Part shown: positions 9,365 to 17,806 of the stretch, one piece after another
Layout of the letters: each line of letters starts with the position of its first letter
How positions within the stretch are numbered: the stretch's first letter is position 1
Assembly: GCA_022711755.1 (NCBI GenBank)
Contig: JAKLEA010000006.1
Location: 62,001 to 126,000, forward strand
Reading direction: 5' to 3'
Source of the DNA: Planctomycetota bacterium
GTDB taxonomy: Bacteria; Planctomycetota; Brocadiia; SM23-32; JAKLEA01
DNA: 64,000 bases
The notes under the pieces: model-generated
What the model was told of the DNA's origin: nothing
Database searches by the model: none
Seen by the model: the letters and a program-made list of their open reading frames with translations, nothing else
Position numbers and translations under genes: made by a program

Positions 9365-9882
9365 GCGCCAAGCCCCCTTATGTCTTGGATTCGGACGTTT
9401 TCATAACGGCCAAGAACAGGTACTACGCCTTTGCGATCTGCCCGGGATTCTGGGACTGCCTGATTCATCACTTCGTTGCGGGAAACGTCTACAGCATCGA
9501 TAGGGTCCGAGGCGAATTGCTCGCAGGGCGCAAGACCGATGATCTTGTTCAGTGGGTCATGAATACGTTACCATCCATCTTCTTCGTGGACACCAACGAC
9601 GCACAGGTGTCGAGCGCCTATGCTAAGGTTATGCTCTGGGTGAATCGCAACACGCAATACTACGATCATGCAAAGGCGGAGTTTGCCGCAGGAGCTGACG
9701 GTTGGCTTGTAGCTTACTCGATGGTCCACGGAAACACCATTGTGACGAATGAGCAGTCTCAACAGAATGCCCGGAGTCGGGTCCCGCTTCCCAATGTCTG
9801 TGCGGAGTTCGACGTGATTTGCACGGACACTTTCGAGATGCTCAGGGATCTGTCTGTTCGACTTGAATGGAGGCCAAGCTGA
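9361..9882 (+). CDS. DUF4411-family PIN-like protein (probable toxin partner of the ImmA protein)
   Basis: 173 residues from the GTG at 9361, overlapping the previous stop by 4 nt. The layout fits a PIN-like nuclease: Asp10 and Asp12 in VLDSDVFI, Glu52 in VRGELLAG, Asp113 in AGADGWLVAYS and the VTNEQ strand at 128-132. DUF4411 proteins commonly sit next to XRE-ImmA genes and are predicted RNases of toxin-antitoxin type; that activity is not shown by sequence alone. All acidic positions are present, so the protein appears intact. The 3' end overlaps the start of the hsdR remnant by 16 nt, which suggests the original operon continued into the restriction subunit. Confidence 0.83.
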   Translation: MSAKPPYVLDSDVFITAKNRYYAFAICPGFWDCLIHHFVAGNVYSIDRVRGELLAGRKTDDLVQWVMNTLPSIFFVDTNDAQVSSAYAKVMLWVNRNTQYYDHAKAEFAAGADGWLVAYSMVHGNTIVTNEQSQQNARSRVPLPNVCAEFDVICTDTFEMLRDLSVRLEWRPS

Positions 9883-10019
9883 TAGCCGGTCATCACACTG
9901 AAGAGGCCTTCGAAATCGCCATCGAGCACCACCTGACCTCTGCGGGCGGCTACGTCAAGGGCGCCCGCGACACACACGCCCTCGTGTTCCAGGGACATCA
10001 TATATATCCCTTGGCATAA
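9867..10019 (+). pseudogene. 5' remnant of type I restriction endonuclease R subunit (hsdR)
   Basis: A 50-codon frame starts ATG at 9867 inside the end of the DUF4411 gene and ends TAA at 10017-10019. Residues 9-33 include the segment HHTEEAFEIAIEHHL and GGYVKG, which matches the conserved N-terminus of HsdR subunits as I know them (T-E-x-A-F-E-x-x-I-x-x-x-L...G-G-Y). Similarity stops about residue 34, and the remaining about 1000 residues of an HsdR are absent; the next gene begins on the other strand at 10105. The remnant therefore marks a deletion of a type I restriction-modification locus. The short size makes the call tentative but the motif spacing is good. Confidence 0.68.
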
Positions 10020-10104
10020 CCTTCCCAAGCCTGGCGGAAGTCCTGCTTCCTCGTTCATATCATCGGCTGAAAATCCGCGCTTCGTCCCCACAGACTCCAC
10101 GCGT

Positions 10105-10917
10105 TCATTTCTTCCCGAACATTTTCCGCATGACCTTGTCAACCAGCCCCGGAACGAGTCCGTGCATGAAGACCACAAGCTTTCCGGATGGGGTCATGAC
10201 GACGTGGCGTTTGCGCTTCGCCGCGGCCTGAAGCGTCAGCCGCGCGCAGACGGACGAGGTCATGGTGCGGCTCGTGTAAATCCGCTTCCCCTTATCCCCC
10301 AGGGGCGTGCCGTCCGGCTTCAGAAGCCGGCCTGCGAATTCCGACACGACGAAGTTCGGATGGATTGACGTCACGCTCACCCCGCTGCCCATAAGCTCCA
10401 TGCGGATGACCTCCGCGAAGCCGGTCATGGCGAACTTGCTGGCGCTGTAAGAGCTGTACATTGGCACGCCGACCAGCCCCATTATGCTGGATATGCTCAC
10501 GATGCGCCCGCACGCCTTCTTCAGGTGCGGCAACGCGTGATGCGCGCAATAAACCGTCCCCATGAAGTTCACGTCCATGACCTGGCGGAAGGTTTCCAGG
10601 TTTGGGAGGCTCTCGAAGTAACCGCCCTGTCCGAAGCCGGCGTTGTTGATGAGCGTGTCAATGCGCCCGTATTCTGCGACGGCGGCCTCTATGATTTTTT
10701 TGCATTGCGCTTCGTCGCTGACGTCGGCGGTAACGACAATCGCCCTTGCGCCGCGCTTGCGGCACTCGGCGGCGACCTGCTCCAGCGCCTGCGTGTTCCG
10801 CGCAGTCAGTGTCAGCCACGCGCCCTGGTCGGCCAGTTGAAGCGCCATTTCCCTGCCGATGCCGCTGGACGCGCCCGTCACGATCGCAGAATTATCCTTG
10901 TATGCCGATAAAGCCAT
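10105..10917 (-). CDS. SDR-family oxidoreductase
   Basis: 270 residues, classical short-chain dehydrogenase. The cofactor motif TGASSGIG is at 14-21, NNAG at 91-94 and the catalytic residues are Ser143 or Ser144, Tyr157 and Lys161 in SSYSASK. An Arg40 after the second strand (LTARN) suggests NADP(H) preference. The C-terminal 40 residues hold a hydrophobic stretch (HVVMTPSGKLVVFMHGLVPGLV) seen in DHRS7-like enzymes that touch membranes. The substrate is unknown. It is a single gene on the minus strand and converges on the hsdR remnant, so it is outside the decayed defence locus. Confidence 0.93.
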   Translation of the reverse strand: MALSAYKDNSAIVTGASSGIGREMALQLADQGAWLTLTARNTQALEQVAAECRKRGARAIVVTADVSDEAQCKKIIEAAVAEYGRIDTLINNAGFGQGGYFESLPNLETFRQVMDVNFMGTVYCAHHALPHLKKACGRIVSISSIMGLVGVPMYSSYSASKFAMTGFAEVIRMELMGSGVSVTSIHPNFVVSEFAGRLLKPDGTPLGDKGKRIYTSRTMTSSVCARLTLQAAAKRKRHVVMTPSGKLVVFMHGLVPGLVDKVMRKMFGKK

Positions 10918-11155
10918 TGCCGATGATCCTCAAGCGCCAACCCCGCCATGCGTCGCCCGCCTCACCGGGGACGCAATATGAATACCGCCTTTGCGTTTTT
11001 TTTTCAAATGCCATGCTCCGCCCGGCGGACGGGGCGTCCCGGCATATGCATGATATTTGCCTCCTGCTGATTGCGTTCAAGGCGCGAGGAAATATAATGA
11101 TATCGTGGGTTTGGCGGTATTTCTCGTTTCATTCATCAGGCGGGAGGTTGAGAAG

Positions 11156-11398
11156 ATGGGTTCTGAAGCCAATTCCAAAAAGGTGCTGGCAGGCGTGCTG
11201 GGGATTCTTCTGGGGAGCCTGGGAATACACAAGTTCATCCTCGGCTACACCAAGGAGGGGATCATCCAGATTGCGATAACGCTTGTGACGTGCGGAGCGG
11301 GCGGGATCATAGGATTTATCGAGGGAATCATCTACCTCACAAAGAGCGATGAGGAATTCGAGCGCATATATATCGCGAACAAGAAAGGATGGTTCTGA
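11156..11398 (+). CDS. TM2-domain membrane protein
   Basis: 80 residues from the ATG at 11156, preceded by GGGAGG. Two hydrophobic helices (LAGVLGILLGSLGIHKFILGY region and IIQIAITLVTCGAGGIIGFIEG region) with the TM2 pattern G-x-x-G-x-H-x-F/Y-x-G between them identify the family. The tail DEEFERIYIANKKGWF is charged and probably cytoplasmic. The function of TM2 proteins in bacteria is unknown. It stands alone, with 238 nt of non-coding DNA before it and about 340 nt after it. Confidence 0.85.
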   Translation: MGSEANSKKVLAGVLGILLGSLGIHKFILGYTKEGIIQIAITLVTCGAGGIIGFIEGIIYLTKSDEEFERIYIANKKGWF

Positions 11399-11740
11399 GC
11401 GCGGCGCTGCGTCCGGGGCGATATTTCCAGTTCGGGATAAGCGGCGGGATTTTGTCTTGAAAAGCGCAATCAATTCCCGTCTTGCGGAGCAATCTCAACC
11501 TTGCGCAGGATTTTAAAGCTTCGGCGGCTCGAATCGTATTTCATGCAATCCGCAGGCGCTTATCAGAATCCTGACCGAGTGAGGGCGATTCATGAATCGC
11601 CCCTGAAGGCCGCCATATCGCAAATGCCGTCGCCTGCGGTCTCTGGAACAGCGCGGCAACGCCGGGTATCATGTGAATTAATCAAAGCTGTGTCACACAG
11701 CGTTGTTTCCGTCATCACACAAATTCCGGAAGGGACAGGA
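11399..11740. other. Intergenic stretch with palindromes before the HEAT gene
   Basis: No convincing gene. It holds a perfect 20-nt palindrome at 11583-11602 (GGGCGATTCATGAATCGCCC), probably a dispersed repeat, and a 7-1-7 inverted repeat at 11687-11701 (GCTGTGTCACACAGC) 39 nt before the HEAT start, which could be a regulator site. The ribosome site AAGGGACAGGA lies just before 11741. Confidence 0.6.
11583..11602. repeat. Perfect 20-nt palindrome, probable dispersed repeat
   Basis: GGGCGATTCATGAATCGCCC is self-complementary over its full length and is followed by CTG. Its GGGCG...CGCCCCT frame resembles the longer palindromes at 29469-29497 and 52672-52701, so I group it with a family of intergenic palindromic repeats. 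No coding role is visible. Confidence 0.6.
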
Positions 11741-13249
11741 ATGATGAACCGGGGCAGGAAACTTGCATGCTGCGCGATTCTTTCAATGCTCGCCGCGTCG
11801 CCGGTCCTGGGCAAGGACAAGGATGTTCAGACGCTTTTAAACGACATGAACAGCAACGTAGCTCCCAGGCGTACCGGCGCGATCAGCCAACTCGGAGAGT
11901 TGGGGGCGGTTGAGGCCATCGGGCCGCTGATCAAGTGTCTGGCGGACGATGATCAGTTCGTACGGCTCAGGTCGCGGGAGGCGCTTATCAAGATCGGCAG
12001 GCCAGCCATCCCGGCGTTAAAGAAGGCGATATCCGACGACAACCCTTACCGCCGTCTCGGCGCGGCTATAGCGCTGGGGGAACTTGGCGAGAAGGAAGCG
12101 ATCCCCGTTCTGTATGAGATTATGACCACGGCTGAACTGAAGGACCGTCCCACCGTAGCCAACGCCCTGAAGGACATGGGCTGGCAGCCGCAGAGCGAGG
12201 AGGAGAAGATCGCTTTTGCGATAGCGCGGTACAGGTGGGTGGAGGTGGGAAGGATGGGCAAGGTCGCGGTTGAGCCGCTGATGAAGGCGCTGCCGATGGC
12301 GGATGACAACGCGCGGCGCAGCATACTGGAGCAGTTGAACCGGGTCGGCGACGAGCGGGTCGAGGGGCTGATGATCGAGTCGCTTTCCAGTAAGGATTAC
12401 CAGTTGCGCTGGGCGGCGGCAAACGCTCTGGGGAGCATGAAATCGAAGGCTGCGATCGAGCCGCTGGTGGCATGCCTCGGCGATGAGCGCAACGAGGTGC
12501 AGAAGGCCGCCGCCAAGGCCCTGACCAACATCGGGTGGCGTCCGAAGACGGAGAATGAGACAATCCTTTTCGGGCTGATGTCCGAGAATGCCGGGATGGT
12601 TTCGGAGCTTGGCAAAGGCGTGACGGACAAGGTCATCGGGCACTTGCGGAATCCAAGCGCAGACGTCCGCCGGGTTGCGGTCGAATCGTTGGGGAAGATC
12701 GGCGAGAAGCGCGCGGCGGCGGCCATTGTCCCGCTGCTGGAAAAGGAGGGCGAGGAACTCAACGTCAGAAAGGCGGCGGTTGACGCGCTGGGCAAGCTGG
12801 GGGACGCGAAGGCGATTCCAGCGCTTGAAGAATGCCTGGCGGACTGGCAGTTGAACACCCGCGCGGCGGCGGCGCTTGAGGCGCTGGACTGGAAGCCGAA
12901 GGGCAAGACATCCGAAGTCCGCTACATGCTTGCCAAGCGGGATAAGGAAGGATTGCTGGCCGACTGGAAGGAGACGAACAAGGCGCTTCTGGCCGACCTG
13001 CGGAGCGGTAAAGAGGCCGCCTCCCGCAACGCGGCGCGCGCGCTCATATCTCTGGGACAGGAAGAAAGCGTCAAGGACCTGGTGAACCATCTCAACAACA
13101 CGCGGGACAAGGGCATAGCCGAGGTCTGCCTGAACTCCGGCAATGCCGAGTTGAACCAGGCGGCAAAGGATTGGGCGAAGCGGAACGGATACACCGTCAT
13201 GCAGTTCGGGACGATCGGGCAGAACAGCGCGGGATGGGGGAAAATGTAG
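11741..13249 (+). CDS. Secreted HEAT-repeat protein
   Basis: 502 residues from the ATG at 11741 (or the adjacent ATG at 11744). The first about 24 residues (MMNRGRKLACCAILSMLAASPVLG) form a signal peptide, so the protein is exported. The rest is a row of HEAT/PBS-lyase-like helical repeats of about 31 residues (for example IGPLIKCLADDDQFVRLRSREALIKIG). At three places a W-x-P module interrupts the row: MGWQPQSEEEKIAFAIARY, IGWRPKTENETILFGLM and LDWKPKGKTSEVRYMLAKR. HEAT proteins are scaffolds for protein binding; the partner is unknown. A probable terminator follows at 13257-13281. Confidence 0.85.
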   Translation: MMNRGRKLACCAILSMLAASPVLGKDKDVQTLLNDMNSNVAPRRTGAISQLGELGAVEAIGPLIKCLADDDQFVRLRSREALIKIGRPAIPALKKAISDDNPYRRLGAAIALGELGEKEAIPVLYEIMTTAELKDRPTVANALKDMGWQPQSEEEKIAFAIARYRWVEVGRMGKVAVEPLMKALPMADDNARRSILEQLNRVGDERVEGLMIESLSSKDYQLRWAAANALGSMKSKAAIEPLVACLGDERNEVQKAAAKALTNIGWRPKTENETILFGLMSENAGMVSELGKGVTDKVIGHLRNPSADVRRVAVESLGKIGEKRAAAAIVPLLEKEGEELNVRKAAVDALGKLGDAKAIPALEECLADWQLNTRAAAALEALDWKPKGKTSEVRYMLAKRDKEGLLADWKETNKALLADLRSGKEAASRNAARALISLGQEESVKDLVNHLNNTRDKGIAEVCLNSGNAELNQAAKDWAKRNGYTVMQFGTIGQNSAGWGKM

Positions 13250-13256
13250 GCTGCGC

Positions 13257-13281
13257 GGGGCGGGTTGAAGCCCCCTTTTTT
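13257..13281 (+). terminator. Probable intrinsic terminator of the HEAT gene
   Basis: GGGGC at 13257-13261 pairs with GCCCC at 13270-13274 across an 8-nt loop, followed by C and six T. It begins 7 nt after the HEAT stop. The stem is short but all GC, and the T run is on the right side for plus-strand transcription. Confidence 0.55.
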
Positions 13282-13286
13282 GGAGT

Positions 13287-13349
13287 GCTGTAGCCATGCT
13301 ACAGCTTTCAGAGCGGGAAACCATGCTTCCCGCGCTTGCGGTACGCAAG
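13287..13349. repeat. Three consecutive hairpins in 63 nt
   Basis: Three perfect inverted repeats stand in a row: GCTGTAGC/GCTACAGC (13287-13294 and 13298-13305, 3-nt loop), GCGGGAA/TTCCCGC (13313-13319 and 13327-13333, 7-nt loop) and CTTGCG/CGCAAG (13335-13340 and 13344-13349, 3-nt loop). The block lies between the HEAT terminator and the M55 gene start at 13399. It could be a dispersed repeat or a structured leader. It has no frame that looks coding. Confidence 0.7.
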
Positions 13350-13398
13350 GGAGAAACTTGCGCGGCGATTCAAAAGTCCAAGGCGAAAGGAGAGCAAT

Positions 13399-14181
13399 AT
13401 GAAATTCATGGTGGCGGTTGATTGCGAGGGCGTGGCGTGCGTCGTGGGCAGGCCCGCGGAGGCTCTCGGTTCTTCCAACCAGATGGAGTTTGCGCGGCGG
13501 CAGGCCACGCGGGAAGCCAACGCCGTTGCGCAGGCGCTTCTGGACTCCGGCGCGGAGCGCGTGGTCGTGTGGGACAACCACGGCGGCGGCGTGAACCTGG
13601 AATACTGCGAGCTTGATCCGAGGGTGGACATAGCGCTCGGGGTCGGCAACGAGCATCGCTGGCCGGGCCTGACCGAGGGCTTCTCGGGCGTGTGTCTGAT
13701 CGGCTATCACCCGATGGATTCGACCGCTGACGGCGTCCTGGCGCACACGTTTTCCTCGGCGACGTATCAATGGATCGAGATCAACGGCGCGCAGGCCGGC
13801 GAGATGGAGATTGACGCCGCGATGGCCGGGCGCTTCGGCGTGCCGGTGATCATGGTTGCCTCGGACCGCAAGGGTTGCGAGGAGGCCGGACGCTTCATGC
13901 CGTGGATAGAGACGGTTGAGACAAAGGTCGGCTTCGGCTGGAACGGCTGCGTGAGCAAGCATCCCCTCCGCGTGCTGGACGAGCTTGCGGAAAACGCGAA
14001 GAAGGCCGTTCAGAGCATCTCGCGCATGGAGGTGTTCCGCTTCGAGATGCCGGCGGTGGTGAGGATACGCTACAAGCGGCTGGAGTCCGCGCAGCAGGCG
14101 TGTGTCCACGCCCCGTGGAAGCGGGAGGAAGACCCGTACGTCGTAAAAAGGACGATACAGAGCATGGGGGAGATGTGGTAG
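13399..14181 (+). CDS. M55-family metallopeptidase (DppA-like D-aminopeptidase)
   Basis: 260 residues from the ATG at 13399, behind AAAGGAGAG. The zinc ligands of DppA are all matched by position: Asp8 and Glu10 in VDCEGV, His61 in WDNHGGG, His104 in IGYHPM, His116 in AHTFSS and Glu135 in GEMEID. DppA-type enzymes cleave N-terminal D-amino acids from short peptides, such as those from peptidoglycan. The predicted protein has no signal peptide, so it acts in the cytoplasm. It is followed after 20 nt by an HD-domain gene and then a large secreted GH5-like gene, and the three probably form one transcript. Confidence 0.92.
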   Translation: MKFMVAVDCEGVACVVGRPAEALGSSNQMEFARRQATREANAVAQALLDSGAERVVVWDNHGGGVNLEYCELDPRVDIALGVGNEHRWPGLTEGFSGVCLIGYHPMDSTADGVLAHTFSSATYQWIEINGAQAGEMEIDAAMAGRFGVPVIMVASDRKGCEEAGRFMPWIETVETKVGFGWNGCVSKHPLRVLDELAENAKKAVQSISRMEVFRFEMPAVVRIRYKRLESAQQACVHAPWKREEDPYVVKRTIQSMGEMW

Positions 14182-14201
14182 ACGGATTGGGAGGAAAAAC
14201 C

Positions 14202-14768
14202 ATGGATAGGCAACAAGCCTGGGAACTTCTGAACGAATACACCGACAACCCGTCGCTCATCAAGCACGCGCTGGCCGTCGAGGCCGCGATGCGGCATTAC
14301 GCCCGCATTTATGGCGAGGATGAGGAGCTATGGGCGGTTGCCGGGCTGATTCACGATTTCGATTACCAGCGCTGGCCGGAGCCTCCTGAGCATACCGCCA
14401 GGGGCGCGGAAATCCTGCGCGGACGCGGCGCGTCTGAGGAAATCGTAGGAGCTATGCTCTCCCACGCCGAATGGAATCAGGGCGAGTATCCGCTCGACAG
14501 CAAACTCCGAAGAACGCTCTACGCCGTTGACGAAATGACCGGCTTCATCATCGCCAGTGCCTTGGTCAGGCCGACCCGGCTGGAAGGCCTTGAGCCGAAG
14601 AGCGTGAAGAAGAGGATGAAGGACAAGGCTTTCGCGCGAGCCGTTGACCGCGAGGCGCTTCAGCGCGGGGCGGAACTGCTGGGCATAAGCCTCGACGAAC
14701 ACATCGCCAACTGCATCGCGGCGATCTCCGGCATAGCGAAGGAACTCGGCCTTGACAAGGCGCAGTGA
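14202..14768 (+). CDS. HD-domain (HDIG-type) hydrolase
   Basis: 188 residues from the ATG at 14202, behind GGGAGGAAAAACC. Metal ligands of the HD fold are visible: His22 in LIKHALAVE, His51-Asp52 in LIHDFDYQRWPE, then a His in AMLSHAEW and an Asp in YAVDEMTGF. The compact form with VDEMTGF near residue 107 is typical of stand-alone HDIG-domain phosphohydrolases of unknown substrate. It sits between the M55 peptidase and the GH5-like gene, whose start overlaps its stop as TGATG, so expression is coupled. Confidence 0.9.
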   Translation: MDRQQAWELLNEYTDNPSLIKHALAVEAAMRHYARIYGEDEELWAVAGLIHDFDYQRWPEPPEHTARGAEILRGRGASEEIVGAMLSHAEWNQGEYPLDSKLRRTLYAVDEMTGFIIASALVRPTRLEGLEPKSVKKRMKDKAFARAVDREALQRGAELLGISLDEHIANCIAAISGIAKELGLDKAQ

Positions 14769-17700
14769 TGGGCGCGGCGCATCATGATTCCATGTCCCTG
14801 CTGATGTTGAGCCTCGCGGCGATTTCGCTTATCTGCGCGGGGATGACGGCGTCGGCGCAGGACAAGACAGAGAAGTATCGAATCGCCGTCCTGAGCGATG
14901 ACATTCCGTCTCTTGATCAAGCTCGTGTCGGAAAAATCGTTGTGCGCTTGCGCCAATCCGGGTTTGAAGTCAGAACTCTCAACTGCGCTGAGGCAGCCGC
15001 TCCGGAAATCCTGAATCCGTCAGCCTTCGATTGCCTGCTGCTTGCCGACAGCCCGCGCTTTCCCGGCATTGCCTGCGACAACCTGCTTGCATTCATCGAA
15101 GGGGGCGGCGACCTGGTCCTGCTGGGCGGCAGGGCCTTCGAGCATCCGACGTGCCGGATCGGGGGTAAATGGGTGACTGAGGCGCAGTTCCGCGAATCTC
15201 TCCTCTCGATTCCCACGCAAAACGTGTTTTTCTCATTCGACGGGGAACCCGTCGGATGGACTCGAAGCGCGCGGGAGCTTTCCCATCCGTCCCGCGCATT
15301 GCGCGACGAGGGGCCAAGCGGCGGCTGCATGAGACTGGACATCCGCGACATAGGCCAGTGGCAATGGGACACGTTTGCGAACAGCCTGCCGGGAGGATTT
15401 CCAGCAGGGCATGATCTTATCTGCTTCATGGCGCGAGGCGGGCCTGCCACGCGGGAGATGGCGTTCGAAATTGACGAGCACGACGGCTCGCGCTGGATTG
15501 CCACGGTCCCCCTGGAGCCGGAATGGAAACGGTTTGTCCTGAATTCGGATTCGTTCAGGTTTCACGCCGACGGCTCTCCGAAGAATCGCGGCGGCAAGGA
15601 CGACCGCCTGCAAATGAGCAATACGGTCCGGATTTCCTTCGGCCTGGCGGCGGGTTTCACGAATTACGGCGACGGCGACCACGCGATATGGCTTGATGAA
15701 ATTGGAAGCGCAGCGTCCGGAACTGATACCCGCGCGGACTTTTCCCGACGGGTGGAAATCAACGCCTTTGGCGACGATGAGACCTACGGGATGAAGTTTA
15801 TCAACAGCGTAACTGTTTATCCGCAACAGGACCTGACGGCAAGGGATATGCGCATTGAAGGCAAGTTCGCCGGGATTTCGGCCGTCGGATTCGCCTTTGC
15901 CAACAAGTCGCGCTTCATCCCCATTCTGGACGCCAATGACGTATTTGATCGTTCAATGGGCTGGGCGGGCGGGATGCTCGTTAACTACGACGGCCAGTTC
16001 AAGGGATCGAACTGGCTGCTCTTCGGGATAACGTCAGGCGCGTTCTACGAGTCGGAAGGTTTTTTGAGCCTGCTGCCTGAGACGATATCGCGAATGGCAG
16101 GCTCCGGACTCGCGGAGAAATCCGCCGCGCTGAACGATGAGGGCCGAAACGCCGTCATCGAGTTGACCGAACCCGCCCCGGAGGGGTTTATCAGGTTGAG
16201 CGAGGACGGGAGGCGTTTCCTGCTTCCCGACGGACGCCCGTTCTTCATGATCGGCACGAACTATCTCGGCCCGGCGGACCGCATATGCCGGCTTGGGGGG
16301 GAGTGTTTCGACGCGCGAATCCTGGAGGCGGACTTCCGGAGGGCGCGGGATGCCGGCATCAACTGCATGAGAATATGGGTCGGGGTGGGAGAGGCGGACA
16401 AGGCCAGGCGCGACGCCATTAGCCAGTGCGCCCGGAAATACGGCATATATCTCCTGATTCATATCGGCAACATGCAGAAGGAGGGCGAGATGATCGCCGA
16501 GACCTGCCGGAACATGGCCGAAATGTGGAAGGACGAGCCGATGGTCATCGGCTACGATCTGATAAACGAGCCATACCTTGGTGTAGTCGGGGCGGTTCGT
16601 TTCGGCGGTCAGCCGAGTCCTTTATTACGTCTTAATCCTTATGAGAAGTTAAGCGGCCTGATTGACAGAGCATGGGTGGAGGCCCAGATTGCGGCCAGGC
16701 CCGCCTGGCCTCAGATCGCCGGATGGGCGGACGCCGATGAGGTGAGGAACCTATATGCCGCATATTCTTTATACAATAAATACACGGACAAGCTGATTGC
16801 CGGGGGGGAGGATTATTCGACGCTGACCGGAGCAGATGGCAAACTGCCGATGGACAGGGAATTTGCCGAGTTCGCCAAAGCTCTCGACGCGACCTTCGCG
16901 CAATGGATCGGCGCGCAGGTCGGGGCCATCCGCGCAGTAGATAAAAATCATCTGATTACCGTGGGCTACAACACCGTTCTTTCGTGCCTGCCGTGCAACG
17001 AGCGCTTTGACTTCGTTTCGCAGCACGTTTATCAGCGTCCGATGTCATACAAGGAAATACTCAAGAATGCGACGACTCTCGACCGTCTGGCGAAGGTCTG
17101 GCCGGATCAGCCGGTCACGCTGGGCGAGTTCGGATACAGCAACGGGCTTATCATCGGCGGCAAGTATCTTGATCCGCATTCGTCATGCGTGGGGGAGATG
17201 CTGCACTATCTCTCCGCGCTGGCCCGGGGGCATTCGGGTTGTATGAAGTGGATGCTGACGGACTGGCCGATTCCGATGATGCGGGACAACTGCCCGTGGA
17301 TGGGAGAAGGCTCCGTCTACGAAGAGAGATTCGGATTGTACCGCTACGACGGGACGCCACGCGGAAGGCCGAAGCCGATTGTCCACGCCCTGCGCTTCCT
17401 GCGGGAATACTATGACAAGGCGGGACCGGGAGGGGAGATCAACGTCGATCCGGCAAATTCACCGATCGGCGTCCGATACGTCTTCCGGGGAAAGAATGCG
17501 CTGTTTGTGGGCGGTACGGTATTCGTGGGCGAAGGGATCGAGTTCGGCTGCGATGTTCCTGTAAACCTGATGCTGATGTGGGGGGATGGGCGCATCAGAA
17601 TCATGGCTACCGGCGACGCTCATGTCACCATAAAGCCCAGCGAGTTCGTGCAGGACATCTCGGCATTCAAGTGTGACCTGAAAGGCAATTTTGGAGGGTT

Positions 17701-17788
17701 GAGTATAGCGAACACTGTTATTGATATCGGAGAATGGCTCAGAATCGGATTGCTTGAGGGCGAGGCCTTAGAGCTTTCCCGGCAATGA
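14768..17788 (+). CDS. Secreted multidomain protein with GH5-like (clan A) hydrolase domain
   Basis: 1006 residues from the ATG at 14768 (a GTG at 14765 is possible). A signal peptide ends near TASAQD (about residue 30). Residues 34-130 form a Rossmann-like GATase-type domain (RIAVLSDDIPSLDQ, DCLLLADSPRFPG). A jelly-roll-like middle region follows. Residues about 490-880 form a TIM barrel with the acid/base Glu601 in YDLINEPYLG and the nucleophile Glu787 in VTLGEFGYSNG, the clan GH-A pattern seen in GH5 and related families. It probably cleaves a beta-linked polysaccharide outside the cytoplasm; the substrate is unknown. The start overlaps the HD gene stop. The next gene is convergent, 18 nt away. 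Confidence 0.83.
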   Translation: MGAAHHDSMSLLMLSLAAISLICAGMTASAQDKTEKYRIAVLSDDIPSLDQARVGKIVVRLRQSGFEVRTLNCAEAAAPEILNPSAFDCLLLADSPRFPGIACDNLLAFIEGGGDLVLLGGRAFEHPTCRIGGKWVTEAQFRESLLSIPTQNVFFSFDGEPVGWTRSARELSHPSRALRDEGPSGGCMRLDIRDIGQWQWDTFANSLPGGFPAGHDLICFMARGGPATREMAFEIDEHDGSRWIATVPLEPEWKRFVLNSDSFRFHADGSPKNRGGKDDRLQMSNTVRISFGLAAGFTNYGDGDHAIWLDEIGSAASGTDTRADFSRRVEINAFGDDETYGMKFINSVTVYPQQDLTARDMRIEGKFAGISAVGFAFANKSRFIPILDANDVFDRSMGWAGGMLVNYDGQFKGSNWLLFGITSGAFYESEGFLSLLPETISRMAGSGLAEKSAALNDEGRNAVIELTEPAPEGFIRLSEDGRRFLLPDGRPFFMIGTNYLGPADRICRLGGECFDARILEADFRRARDAGINCMRIWVGVGEADKARRDAISQCARKYGIYLLIHIGNMQKEGEMIAETCRNMAEMWKDEPMVIGYDLINEPYLGVVGAVRFGGQPSPLLRLNPYEKLSGLIDRAWVEAQIAARPAWPQIAGWADADEVRNLYAAYSLYNKYTDKLIAGGEDYSTLTGADGKLPMDREFAEFAKALDATFAQWIGAQVGAIRAVDKNHLITVGYNTVLSCLPCNERFDFVSQHVYQRPMSYKEILKNATTLDRLAKVWPDQPVTLGEFGYSNGLIIGGKYLDPHSSCVGEMLHYLSALARGHSGCMKWMLTDWPIPMMRDNCPWMGEGSVYEERFGLYRYDGTPRGRPKPIVHALRFLREYYDKAGPGGEINVDPANSPIGVRYVFRGKNALFVGGTVFVGEGIEFGCDVPVNLMLMWGDGRIRIMATGDAHVTIKPSEFVQDISAFKCDLKGNFGGLSIANTVIDIGEWLRIGLLEGEALELSRQ

Positions 17789-17806
17789 TCTCTCGGGTGA
17801 CTCGGC

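Noticed and set aside
12017..13348. 443-codon minus-strand frame opposite the HEAT gene
   Set aside because: Composition is Arg/Leu/Gln-rich and the forward frame has clear HEAT repeats and a signal peptide.
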